Source: Rhizobium sp. L43
GTDB lineage: Bacteria > Pseudomonadota > Alphaproteobacteria > Rhizobiales > Rhizobiaceae
Length of the DNA: 64,000 nucleotides
Direction: 5' to 3'
Assembly: GCF_002531725.1 (NCBI RefSeq)
Contig: NZ_NWSQ01000018.1
Location: 105,474 to 169,473 of the forward strand
This document shows positions 45,095 through 53,531 of the stretch, piece by piece; position 1 is the first letter of the stretch, and every line of letters begins with the position of its first letter. The position numbers and the translations under genes are program-made. The notes under the pieces were generated by a model that was not told where the DNA came from, made no database searches, and was given only the letters and a program-made list of their open reading frames with translations.

Positions 45095-46125
45095 ACTGGA
45101 ACCGGAGCCTCGATCTGCTGCAGGTCCACTGCCAGGGCGAGATCGGCAAGGTCATTATGTCGGGAGCGCCTGAGGTACCGGGCGCGACGATGCTCGACAA
45201 GATGAACCACATCAACACGGTCGACGACAGCCTGCGCCGCTTCGTCACCTTCGAGCCGCGCGCCAATGTCGCCATGTCGGTGAACCTGCTGGTCGAGCCG
45301 ACGCGCGCCGATGCGGACGCCGGCTTCATCGTGCTGCAGGCCGACCGCGCCCATCCGATGTCCGGCAGCAACTGCATCTGCGTGGTCACCGCGCTTCTCG
45401 AAAGCGGCCGGGTGCCGATGTCCAAACCGGAGACGGTGGTTCGCCTGGATACGCCGGCCGGCCTCATCGTTGCGCGCGCCGCCTGCCGCGACGGGCGCTG
45501 CCTCTCCGTCAGCCTCGACAACGTGCCGAGCTTTGCCGAAGCGCTGGACCGGGAGGTGGAGACGCCGAAATGGGGCCGCATCAAGATCGACGTCGCCTTC
45601 GGCGGCGTCTATTACGCGCTGGTGGATGTCGAGCAGCTCGGCCTCGATATCGCGCCTGCCAATGCCCGGCGGCTGGCGGAAGCCGGCATCGAGCTCAAGT
45701 CGTTGCTGGCAGACCAGGTTTCCGTCGCCCATCCCGTGCTGAGCGGTGTCAATGAGATCGCTTATGTGATGTTTCGCGGCCGCGAGGCCGACGGCGCGGT
45801 GAGGACCTGCACGACGCTGCAGCCGGGCCGCGTCGACCGCTCGCCCTGCGGAACCGGCAGCTCGGCCAACCTAGCGACGCTCTACGCCCGCGGTGAGGTT
45901 GCGGTCGGAGACCGCAGAACGTCGCGGTCGATTATCGGCGGGGAATTCCTGGTGGAGGCGATCGGCGAAACGGAAGTCGGCGGCCGCCGCGCGGTGCTGC
46001 CGAGAATAACCGGCCGCGCCTTCATCTATGGCCGCGAACAGCTGCGCCTTTCCGACGAAGATCCCTTCACCGCCGGATTCGCGCTGTCCGACACCTGGGG
46101 TCCCCAGGTCGCTCTGCACGGTTAG
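45091..46125 (+). CDS. Proline racemase-family protein, Ser/Cys active site (hydroxyproline epimerase-like)
   Basis: A 344-residue member of the proline racemase superfamily. Canonical enzymes use two Cys. Here the first motif is MSGSNCICVV with Ser91 in place of Cys, and the second is DRSPCGTGSS with Cys253 retained. The family includes proline racemase, 4-hydroxyproline 2-epimerase and trans-3-hydroxyproline dehydratase (Cys/Thr). With the surrounding genes, epimerisation of trans-4-hydroxy-L-proline is most likely, but the Ser/Cys pair leaves this open. Its ATG overlaps the aldehyde dehydrogenase stop. Confidence 0.88.
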   Translation: MNWNRSLDLLQVHCQGEIGKVIMSGAPEVPGATMLDKMNHINTVDDSLRRFVTFEPRANVAMSVNLLVEPTRADADAGFIVLQADRAHPMSGSNCICVVTALLESGRVPMSKPETVVRLDTPAGLIVARAACRDGRCLSVSLDNVPSFAEALDREVETPKWGRIKIDVAFGGVYYALVDVEQLGLDIAPANARRLAEAGIELKSLLADQVSVAHPVLSGVNEIAYVMFRGREADGAVRTCTTLQPGRVDRSPCGTGSSANLATLYARGEVAVGDRRTSRSIIGGEFLVEAIGETEVGGRRAVLPRITGRAFIYGREQLRLSDEDPFTAGFALSDTWGPQVALHG

Positions 46126-46133
46126 GAGTCATC

Positions 46134-46898
46134 ATGTCCCACGTTCAATCCCTGGCCGGCCAGAACGTCCTCGTCGCCGGAGCATCGGGCGGGATCGGCG
46201 CCGCCATCGTCGAGCGCCTGTCTGCCGAGGGTGCGCGGCCCGTGATCCATTACGGGCGCGACAGAGAGAGGGCGCAAGCTCTGCTCGGCAAGCTGGGTGG
46301 AAAGGGCCTGATCGTCCAGGCCGACCTCTCCAGCCCGGGCGGTGCCTTCGCGCTATGGCGCGAGGCGCTCGCGGCGGCGGGGCGGATCCATGCCGTTGTC
46401 AACAATGCCGGCATCCGCAGCGAGATTTCGATCGAAGCCGATCCCGCCGATTGGCGGGCCGCCTGGCAGACAGAGTTCCAGGTGAATTTCTTCGCAGCCG
46501 CCGATCTCTGCAAGGAAGCCCTCGCGCATTTCAAGCAGAATGGCGGCGGGCGGATCGTCAACATGGCAAGCCGCGCTGGACAGCGCGGCTATGCGGCCGA
46601 CGCCATGCCTTACGGCGCGACCAAGGCGGCGCTGATCAATCTCACAAAGTCGATCGCAAGAAGCTTTGGGCGCGACGGCGTCGTCGCGGTCTCCGTCGCG
46701 CCGGGATGGGTGCGGACCGAGATGGCCGAGGAGTTCGTGGCGAAGCACGGCAAGGAGGCAGCGGTCGGCGATATCCCGATCGGCGAGATGGCCGAAACCG
46801 CAGAGATCGCCGAGCTGGTGGCCTTCCTGCTTCGCCCTTCGCAGGCCTCGGTCAACGGGGCGACGTTCGACGTCAACGGCGGCAGCTACATCAGATAG
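46134..46898 (+). CDS. Short-chain dehydrogenase/reductase
   Basis: A 254-residue oxidoreductase of the FabG-like group. VAGASGGIGAAIV (cofactor) and NNAGIRSE are present, the catalytic serine is in MASRAG, and Tyr/Lys are in YGATKAA. It follows the racemase-family gene by eight bases, and a second SDR follows by ten. Standard hydroxyproline breakdown does not need an SDR, so these may handle a 3-hydroxy isomer, a keto by-product or another substrate. Confidence 0.9.
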   Translation: MSHVQSLAGQNVLVAGASGGIGAAIVERLSAEGARPVIHYGRDRERAQALLGKLGGKGLIVQADLSSPGGAFALWREALAAAGRIHAVVNNAGIRSEISIEADPADWRAAWQTEFQVNFFAAADLCKEALAHFKQNGGGRIVNMASRAGQRGYAADAMPYGATKAALINLTKSIARSFGRDGVVAVSVAPGWVRTEMAEEFVAKHGKEAAVGDIPIGEMAETAEIAELVAFLLRPSQASVNGATFDVNGGSYIR

Positions 46899-46908
46899 GA
46901 GGTTCTGT

Positions 46909-47664
46909 ATGAAAAGGTTTGTGGGTAAGGTCGCGGTGGTCACGGGTGGCGGCGGCGGTATAGGGTCGGCCATATCGAAGAGATTGGCCGACGAAGGCGC
47001 CTTGGTGGTGGTGACCGATGCCAATGCGCAAGCCGCAGGTGAAATCGCTTCGCTCATCGAGGCGGCGGGCGGATCGGCGACCGCCATCGCGGCCGACATC
47101 TCCCGCAAGCCGGAATGCGTCGAACTCATCGAGAAGGCCTTTGCGATCAAGGGGCGGTTGGATGTGCTGGTCAACAATGCCGGCATCAACCGGCGCGGAA
47201 ACCTGCTTTCCCTTTCGGATGAAGACTGGCAGCTGAGTTTCGCGGTCAACCTGGATTCGATGTTCCATCTCTGTCGTGCGGCTCTCCCGCATATGATCGC
47301 TGCCGGCGGCGGCGCGATCGTCAACACGGCCTCGCAATGGGGACTCTACCCGGCGCCCAACCACATCGCCTATAACACGACCAAGGCGGCGGTTGCCGCC
47401 TTCACCCAGAACCTCGCCCGCGACTATGCGCCCGACAAGGTCCGGGTCAATGCGGTCTGCCCGGGCGAAATCCATACGCCGATGCTGGAGGCCGGCGTCA
47501 GGCGCTCCGGCCGGACGATCGCCGATCTCGACAAGCTCGTCCCCTACGGCCGCATCGGCAAGCCGGAGGAGGTCGCGGCCCTCGTCGCCTTCCTGGCATC
47601 GGATGAGGCGGCCTTCATGTGCGGTTCGCTGGTTGAAATCACCGGCGCGCAAGCCGTTGCTTGA
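46909..47664 (+). CDS. Short-chain dehydrogenase/reductase
   Basis: A 251-residue oxidoreductase. TGGGGGIGSAI (cofactor), NNAGINRR, serine in TASQWGLY and Tyr/Lys in YNTTKAA are all present. TAGGAGG precedes the ATG at 46909. It shares the fold but not close sequence with the preceding SDR, so the pair is unlikely to be a recent duplication. Confidence 0.9.
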   Translation: MKRFVGKVAVVTGGGGGIGSAISKRLADEGALVVVTDANAQAAGEIASLIEAAGGSATAIAADISRKPECVELIEKAFAIKGRLDVLVNNAGINRRGNLLSLSDEDWQLSFAVNLDSMFHLCRAALPHMIAAGGGAIVNTASQWGLYPAPNHIAYNTTKAAVAAFTQNLARDYAPDKVRVNAVCPGEIHTPMLEAGVRRSGRTIADLDKLVPYGRIGKPEEVAALVAFLASDEAAFMCGSLVEITGAQAVA

Positions 47665-47685
47665 AGCCGCGCGGCTTGAGGAAAG

Positions 47686-47701
47686 AGATCGTCTACGATA
47701 T
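47686..47701. promoter_or_regulatory. GntR operator copy upstream of the second GntR gene
   Basis: AGATCGTCTACGATAT matches 14 of 16 positions of the perfect palindrome at 49594-49609. It lies 38 bases before the GntR start at 47740, which suggests autoregulation. Confidence 0.65.
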
Positions 47702-47739
47702 CCCAAGCAGCATCTTGTCCCACACGAGGAGCTTGGGAA

Positions 47740-48417
47740 ATGCCATTCAACACCGCGCAGGTGACCGATCTCGGGAAGGCGCCCACGGCCTCGGATGTGA
47801 TCCTGAAATATATCCGCAATTCGATCGCGGACGGTTCGCTTGATGAAGGCGAACCGATCCGTCAGGACGATGTCGCCCGGCTGTTCAACGTCAGCAAGAT
47901 TCCGGTGCGGGAGGCGCTCAAACGGCTCGAGGCCGAAGGTCTGGTGGAATTTCACCGCAACAAGGGCGCGATCGTCACGAGCGTCTCGGAGCCCGAGATC
48001 GCGCAGATTTTCGAGGTGCGCGCGATCCTGGAATCGAACGCCATCAAGCTCTCGGTCCCTCACATGACGGAAGAGACCTTTGAAAAGGCGCTTGCCTATT
48101 GCGACGCCTTCGCTGGGGAAACCGATGTCGCCCGGTGGTCGGAATTGAACTGGCAATTCCACAGCTGCCTTTACGAGGATGCGCAGCGGCCATTCCTCGT
48201 CACCACGATCCGTTCCGTCAACGATCGGCTGGAGCGATATCTCCGGGTGCAATTGACGCTGTCGCATGGCAAGCAGACGGCGGATCGCGAACACCGGCAG
48301 ATCCTCGAAGCGTGCCGTGAGCGCGACGAAGAAAAGGCGGCAGGCCTGCTCTATGCGCACATCATGAGCGCCTGCCAATCACTTCTCGAACATCTTCCGG
48401 CAAAAAAGCCCCGCTGA
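47740..48417 (+). CDS. GntR-family (FCD) transcriptional regulator
   Basis: A 225-residue regulator. The winged helix lies near residues 18-85 (VSKIPVREALKRLEAEGLVE) and the FCD effector domain after it (NWQFHSCLYEDAQRPFL). Its own leader and the divergent promoter at 49.5-49.7 kb share a 16-bp palindrome, so it probably represses itself, the Ldh2-type reductase and the second racemase-family gene. Confidence 0.9.
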   Translation: MPFNTAQVTDLGKAPTASDVILKYIRNSIADGSLDEGEPIRQDDVARLFNVSKIPVREALKRLEAEGLVEFHRNKGAIVTSVSEPEIAQIFEVRAILESNAIKLSVPHMTEETFEKALAYCDAFAGETDVARWSELNWQFHSCLYEDAQRPFLVTTIRSVNDRLERYLRVQLTLSHGKQTADREHRQILEACRERDEEKAAGLLYAHIMSACQSLLEHLPAKKPR

Positions 48418-48444
48418 GCGTCATCGCTTCGATGGCGGGAACCG

Positions 48445-49446
48445 TCAGGCGCCTGCGATCTTCACGACAGCTTCGAATACGGTGCGCGGCACTTTCAGTC
48501 CTTCCGTCGCCGGCCTTGGATATTCGATGCCGCTGACGCCGGGCACGAATACGCCGTGGCTCTGAAGGCGGTCAGCCTGGCGGCGGGCGCGTTCGACAAG
48601 GCCATCGTCCGTGCGCCCCGGCATCATCGCGACGACGGTCAATCCCACGGCGGGGCTGGCGCTCCCCTCTCTGAAAGACGGCGTGTCCAATGACCAGGGG
48701 CCTCCGGATAGGCCGGCCGACAGCATTTCCACCATCAGCGCCACATTGGCGCCCTTGCGCCCGCCGAAGGGAAGCAGCGCCCCACCGAGTGCTCTTGCCG
48801 CATCCTGGGTGTCGATACCCACTTCGTCGACGGCCCATCCCTCCGGGATGGCGCGCCCCTCGGCCGCGGCAGCGACGATATTGACATAGGCGGTCGCGCT
48901 GGAGGCCTGGTCGATGATGAGAGGCAGCGACCCTTCACCCAGCGGAAAGCCGAAGGCCATCGGGTTGGTGCTGTAGACGGCCGGACCGCCCGCTTTGGCG
49001 ACCACCATGGCGTTGGCGTTGGTGGCGGCGATGCCGACGATCCCTTCGCCGGCAAGCCTGCGAACATAATAGCCGAGTTCTCCCGCGGTATAGCTGTTCG
49101 TCTGCGTGAAGACCGCCAGCCCGAAATTGCGCACCGCTGCCACGAGATCGTCGAACGCAAGATCGAAGCCGAGCTGCGCGATGCCCCGATCGGCATCCGC
49201 GGCGAAGAAGGCGGGATAGGGACGCTCGCATGTCGGCGCTGGGTCGCAATTGATGCGGCCCTCGCGGAAGCTGTCGAGATAATCCACCATATGCGGAAAT
49301 CCGAGCATGGCAGGTCCATAAAGCGCGGCGGACAAGGTGGCGTCCACGAGGGAGCGGGCAGTGGCTTCCCCCGCGCCGGCCGCCAGGCAGGCGCGCATCG
49401 CTAGGGCCTCGGCTTCCACCTGATCGAGCACGACCTCATCCGACAT
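48445..49446 (-). CDS. Ldh2/malate dehydrogenase-family oxidoreductase, probable cyclic-imine reductase
   Basis: A 333-residue NAD(P)-dependent enzyme of the Ldh2 fold. FTQTNSYTAGELGYYVRRLA and STNPMAFGFPLGEGSLPLII are characteristic blocks, and the C-terminal GGRKGANVALMVEML is conserved. The family includes Ldh2-type lactate/malate dehydrogenases and delta1-pyrroline-2-carboxylate reductase (DpkA). Divergent pairing with a proline-racemase-family gene points to the last role: a 3-hydroxyproline dehydratase would yield pyrroline-2-carboxylate, which this enzyme would reduce to proline (inference). Confidence 0.85.
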   Translation of the reverse strand: MSDEVVLDQVEAEALAMRACLAAGAGEATARSLVDATLSAALYGPAMLGFPHMVDYLDSFREGRINCDPAPTCERPYPAFFAADADRGIAQLGFDLAFDDLVAAVRNFGLAVFTQTNSYTAGELGYYVRRLAGEGIVGIAATNANAMVVAKAGGPAVYSTNPMAFGFPLGEGSLPLIIDQASSATAYVNIVAAAAEGRAIPEGWAVDEVGIDTQDAARALGGALLPFGGRKGANVALMVEMLSAGLSGGPWSLDTPSFREGSASPAVGLTVVAMMPGRTDDGLVERARRQADRLQSHGVFVPGVSGIEYPRPATEGLKVPRTVFEAVVKIAGA

Positions 49447-49593
49447 CTTGATCTCCTCCTGTTTTTCTCCCGACCGACGGAGCGGTCCGGGCCGTTCTAA
49501 GGCTTGTTAGCAAAAGTGGGGAAGCGCTGACAGGTAAAATGTACAGCTATGTCTATTTTTCTGTCTTCCCGGTTGACGAGTTTGCATTTTCAG

Positions 49594-49609
49594 ATATCGT
49601 ATACGATAT
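49594..49609. promoter_or_regulatory. Perfect 16-bp palindromic GntR operator in a divergent promoter
   Basis: ATATCGTATACGATAT is a perfect palindrome about 100 bases before the racemase-family gene and 148 before the start of the divergent reductase. TTGACG at 49573 with a -10 near 49595 places the operator over the promoter core. A near copy precedes the GntR gene at 47740. Confidence 0.7.
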
Positions 49610-49709
49610 TACAAAGGCTATATCCAGATGAGACGCGCCGATTTCCTGACAGGGAAACCGACGGCGCTCATGAAAACGAGTTCGCAACCGGACAGAGGGA
49701 GAAGCAAAA

Positions 49710-50762
49710 ATGGGATTCAAAAGGACGATTCACGCGGTCGATACGCACGCCGGCACGCCGATGCGCGTGATCACGGGCGGCGTTCCGCATATTCCCGGCA
49801 ATTCCGTTTATGAAAAGATGAAATGGCTGGAGAGCAATGACGACCAACTGCGCAAGCTGATGCTGCGCGAGCCGCGCGGCTATCCCGCCCATTGCTGCAA
49901 CATCATCGTGCCGCCCTGTCATCCGGAGGCCGATGCCGGTTATGTCATCATGGAGCAGATCGAATATCCGATGATGTCGGGCGGCAACACCATCTCGGTG
50001 GTCACGGTCCTGCTTGAGATGGGTATGCTTCCGATGAAGGAGCCCGTCACCGAGCTGGTTCTCGAGGCACCGGCCGGCCTCATTCGCGTCAAGGCCGAAT
50101 GCCGGAACGGCAAGGTCAAGAGCGTCACCTTCAAGAACGTGCCGGCATTTGCCGCCCATCTCGACGCCGTCATCGACGTACCGCATCTTGGAAAGGTCAC
50201 CGTCGATGTCGGCTGGGGCGGCATGTTCTATGTCATCGCCGATGTCAGGCAGTTCAAGGGCCTTGAACTTATCCCGGCACATGGGCGGGAGATCGCGCGT
50301 GTTTCCGCGATGATCCGGCAGGCGGCGATCGAACAGTTGCCGGTTGCCCATCCGCATTATCCCGGCGTCGGCATTACGATCTCACAGCTGTCGGGACCGA
50401 CGGATGATCCGAACGCCGACTGGAAGAATACGGTGACAATGGCCACGGGTGATCTTTCCTGGGCCGATCCCGCCACCTGGACGGGAGCGCTCGATCGCTG
50501 CCCCTGCGGTACCGGTACCTGCGCGAAGATGGCCGTTCTGCATGCGAAGGGTGAATTGCCGCTCAATCAGGATTTCCGGCATCAGGGTATCCTGGGAAAT
50601 ATCTACACCGGCAGGCTGGTCGAAGAGGCCAGGATTGGCGACAAATCCGCCGTTGTCCCGACGCTGACCGGCACCAGCTGGATCTCCGGCCTGAATACCC
50701 TCGTTCTCGACAATGACGATCCCTTCACCGAAGGTTTCACCCCAGGCGACATCTGGGCCTGA
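49710..50762 (+). CDS. Second proline racemase-family protein, Ser/Cys active site
   Basis: A 350-residue superfamily member. The first motif is MMSGGNTISVV with Ser90 instead of Cys, and the second is DRCPCGTGTC with Cys266 in the catalytic position and an additional Cys264 nearby. It is clearly diverged from the paralogue at 45091. Pairing with the Ldh2-type reductase suggests 3-hydroxyproline dehydration or proline/hydroxyproline epimerisation. GGGAGAAGC precedes the ATG. Confidence 0.88.
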   Translation: MGFKRTIHAVDTHAGTPMRVITGGVPHIPGNSVYEKMKWLESNDDQLRKLMLREPRGYPAHCCNIIVPPCHPEADAGYVIMEQIEYPMMSGGNTISVVTVLLEMGMLPMKEPVTELVLEAPAGLIRVKAECRNGKVKSVTFKNVPAFAAHLDAVIDVPHLGKVTVDVGWGGMFYVIADVRQFKGLELIPAHGREIARVSAMIRQAAIEQLPVAHPHYPGVGITISQLSGPTDDPNADWKNTVTMATGDLSWADPATWTGALDRCPCGTGTCAKMAVLHAKGELPLNQDFRHQGILGNIYTGRLVEEARIGDKSAVVPTLTGTSWISGLNTLVLDNDDPFTEGFTPGDIWA

Positions 50763-50870
50763 CCGTCGGCGTGCGGCGGCATCATCTCTTTCATGATGAT
50801 CCTGCTTTCGTTTCGGATTTCGGATGTTTACAAGGCTGAGCCGTGAACATTCGACCGAACGGAAGGCTTG

Positions 50871-51722
50871 ATGAAGCTCATGCGTCGCGCGCTCCTCGGC
50901 TCCATATGGGCCATGATCGGCTGGAAACCATCTCTGGGCAAGGAATCCAGCCCGGAATCCGGCGAAGAAACGACGACGCAGGAGGAGGCATCGTCGGTGA
51001 CACCTCGGCATGTCCTGTGTTTTCTCGGGCGGGATCGCGATCTCAGCCATCTGTCCGAGGCGGCATCGCAGGCGATCCGTGACTTTGCCACCGGATTCAG
51101 CCTCGATGAGGAGTATTCGCAGGCCGAGCCTGATGACCGGATGAGCCGGTCGTTCGACGTTTGCTGGGACCGGGTCGAGCCCGATGCGTGGGATCCGGCG
51201 GACGAACAAGCCGTCGCCGATCATCAATCCGTGCTCTACATCCTCGGGCCGAGCATGGCGCAGGCCGAGACGCTGAAGGTTTCGATGCTGGCGCTCCGCC
51301 TCGTCGACCGCTTGATCGGCGCGGGAGCGGTTGCCGTGAAGGGTGAAAGCGCCGGTATTGCACATGGGCTCGATCGGTGGAGAGAGCTGATCCGGCAGGC
51401 AGACGAGGCGCAGAAGGCCGCCGACCGGCTCGCAGAGCAGCGGATCGGCCGGCTGGCCTTCGCGAAGCGGCCGCTCTCTGCGCGGGGGTATCTGGAGAGT
51501 GTCGGCTTCCATCTCGTCGGACTGCCGGAGGTCTATGTGCCCGACACAGCCGGCAGCGAACGACAGATCGTCGCCATCATCGATGCGGTTGCCGGGGAGA
51601 TCGCCGAGCGGGGACTCGAGCCGACGCTGAAGGAGCGCCGGGCAAGCCTCTCCTTCAATTCCACCTATGAGGTGGACGAATTCAAGTTCAATCCATACGG
51701 CATCGTCAGGCTCCCGGAATGA
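50871..51722 (+). CDS. Unrecognised protein with short hydrophobic N terminus
   Basis: A 283-residue protein I cannot assign. The first 20 residues (basic, then LLGSIWAMIGW) could be a weak membrane anchor or signal, followed by a polar linker rich in Glu, Ser and Thr to about residue 43. The rest looks globular, with VLYILGPSMAQAETLKVSML and LIGAGAVAVKGESAGIAHG the most distinctive parts, faintly like DUF4261-type proteins. GGAAGG precedes the ATG at 50871. It ends 10 bases from the convergent SUKH-like gene. Confidence 0.7.
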   Translation: MKLMRRALLGSIWAMIGWKPSLGKESSPESGEETTTQEEASSVTPRHVLCFLGRDRDLSHLSEAASQAIRDFATGFSLDEEYSQAEPDDRMSRSFDVCWDRVEPDAWDPADEQAVADHQSVLYILGPSMAQAETLKVSMLALRLVDRLIGAGAVAVKGESAGIAHGLDRWRELIRQADEAQKAADRLAEQRIGRLAFAKRPLSARGYLESVGFHLVGLPEVYVPDTAGSERQIVAIIDAVAGEIAERGLEPTLKERRASLSFNSTYEVDEFKFNPYGIVRLPE

Positions 51723-51732
51723 GCCCGACGGC

Positions 51733-52863
51733 TCAGTAGAGGCTGTAATGATAGTCGTAGCTGCGCAGCCAGAGCCGCGGGCTTTTCGGCCCGTCGAAAT
51801 TGAGCTGCAGCAGATTGCGGGGATGGGCGCTGTCGATGACGAGCTCGTCTTCGGTCTCGGGATAGGCGGCCTGCGACAGGGCGAAGCGCTGGAACGCGTT
51901 GGTCAGCGCGGCTTCAGCGTTTCGGGGGAGATAATCGTCGTCCAGCAGCAGTTCGGGCTCGTCAATATGCTCCTGGTGCAGCCAGTACCATACGCCCTCA
52001 TTCGGCGTCGCGGGTTGCGCGCCCGGATTTCCCTTGTCGCCCCAGCCATTCGGCGGCTCCTGCGGGCTGACGCCGGCCGGATCCCAGGCCAGTGCGCCAA
52101 GACCGTCGCCGACTTCCACGAACACTGCCACGCTCCTGTCATAGCGCGCCCGCACAGCCTCGGGCAGCAGCGTGTCGAGTGCGGTTGCGCCCCCGCTGCG
52201 GGTATAACCCCAATCCTTGAGCAGCAGTTCGCTCACCGTCCCGAGATCCTGCGGCGGCCGGAAAAAGGAATCGTCGATCTGTATGTCCGCTCCACCTAAT
52301 AGCTGGCGCAGCGGCACGGGCAGCTGGACATTCAGACGCTTTTCCAACTGCTGGAAAGCCGCCTCCGCCGTCATGCCGGCGGGCAGGCGAGGCGCGTCCA
52401 CCTCCGCCAGTCCGGATCGTTGGGCAAAAGCACGCACCCGGTCGATCAGCGGCTGCGAGCTGTCATAGAGTGGAGCGGAAATCGGCGCCATGTCGCGTAC
52501 GGTCCATGTCTTCGAGAACGATCCGGCCCGGCCTTCGGAGTCTCTCAGCGCGCCGCGCAACTGCAGCCGCTTGAGCCCCGGCGGCAGATCGAACACCACG
52601 GCCGGCGGCTTTTTCAGGCCGGGAAGCGTCGCGGTATAATCCAGCCGGCCCACCACCCTGCCGTCCAGCATGATCTCCGCGCTCACCTCTTCGCCGACGT
52701 TGATCCAGGGATGAATGCCGGCCTTGCCTTCGCGGCCTTCGGCATCTCCTGGTGCGCGTGGCGGCTGGTTCGCCGCCGACGCCGGCCGCATCGACCCTAA
52801 TATGGCCGATAGGCCTGCCCATAATCCCGCCAGGAAGGATCGTCGCTGCAGCGTCTCGCTCAT
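51733..52863 (-). CDS. Tat-signal protein with SMI1/KNR4 (SUKH)-like domain
   Basis: A 376-residue protein. LQRRSFLAGLWAGLSAILG followed by PASA is a twin-arginine signal with cleavage near residue 32. A middle region (LDGRVVGRLDYTATLPGLKK, LPPGLKRLQLRGALRD) looks like a beta-sandwich. The C-terminal half resembles SMI1/KNR4: FQQLEKRLNVQLPVPLRQLL, VFVEVGDGLGALAWDPAG and VWYWLHQEH. SUKH proteins are usually cytoplasmic immunity proteins, so an exported one is unusual. The start at 52863 lies 11 bases after the preceding gene; a TTG at 52878 is an alternative. Confidence 0.7.
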   Translation of the reverse strand: MSETLQRRSFLAGLWAGLSAILGSMRPASAANQPPRAPGDAEGREGKAGIHPWINVGEEVSAEIMLDGRVVGRLDYTATLPGLKKPPAVVFDLPPGLKRLQLRGALRDSEGRAGSFSKTWTVRDMAPISAPLYDSSQPLIDRVRAFAQRSGLAEVDAPRLPAGMTAEAAFQQLEKRLNVQLPVPLRQLLGGADIQIDDSFFRPPQDLGTVSELLLKDWGYTRSGGATALDTLLPEAVRARYDRSVAVFVEVGDGLGALAWDPAGVSPQEPPNGWGDKGNPGAQPATPNEGVWYWLHQEHIDEPELLLDDDYLPRNAEAALTNAFQRFALSQAAYPETEDELVIDSAHPRNLLQLNFDGPKSPRLWLRSYDYHYSLY

Positions 52864-52874
52864 GTGGCTATCGC

Positions 52875-53396
52875 TCAATCGTTCTGCTGTTCCAAGGTCT
52901 TGGCAAGTTCTTCATAGTGGCGGGCCGATGCCGCATTCTTCTCGGCGGCATATTTGGCGCCGACCAGCCGCGCGGCTTCGGCCGCGATGCGAAAGGCGTT
53001 TATCCGGTCCTGCGGATCGGACTCGGTCTGACTGCCGATGTCGCCGTCACTGAAACTGCCGGCTCTATATCCCTCGGTCAGATCGACGACGCCGATCTCG
53101 GGAACGCCGTCCTTCATCCGGCCGAAGAAGGCTGCTCCGACCTTGTCGCCATCCCGGCGGCGCAGCATGCCTTCCCCGGACGCCTTGCCGTCGACGCAGG
53201 CGCCGATCCAGAAAGTAGGGCCGCTGGTCAGGGAGACCGGTGCGACGAATTTGCAATGGCTGCCCGGATCCTGCGCCCATTGCCAGTCTCCCGGTGCCGC
53301 ACCGGCACGGCCTAACGAATATAGTACGGCCGCCACAGTGATCGCCGCAATGATCGGCAACCGTCCCATGCAGTCGCAAACTCTTCCTAGTGACAT
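52875..53396 (-). CDS. Small exported protein of unknown function
   Basis: A 173-residue protein with a hydrophobic signal segment (LPIIAAITVAAVLYSLG) ending near AGAA. Mature features are a possible disulphide pair (HCKFV and GACVDGK), a MORN-like strand GKASGEGMLRRRDGDKVG, and a helical C terminus rich in Ala, Glu and Lys. Starts at 53402, 53396 and 53369 are possible; AAGAGG is best spaced for 53396. It is translated just before the Tat/SUKH-like protein, so the two may act together in the periplasm. Confidence 0.65.
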   Translation of the reverse strand: MSLGRVCDCMGRLPIIAAITVAAVLYSLGRAGAAPGDWQWAQDPGSHCKFVAPVSLTSGPTFWIGACVDGKASGEGMLRRRDGDKVGAAFFGRMKDGVPEIGVVDLTEGYRAGSFSDGDIGSQTESDPQDRINAFRIAAEAARLVGAKYAAEKNAASARHYEELAKTLEQQND

Positions 53397-53531
53397 TTCC
53401 ATACCTCTTGTCGCTGAAGCGTGTCCTTAGCGCGTGTTTGGACGCGACGCTCTGATCGGCTGAGGCAATGCACCATTGTTGGCCCGACGACAACTGATCC
53501 GAGCGTCCGGAGATTGCGAGGGACTTTTGGC

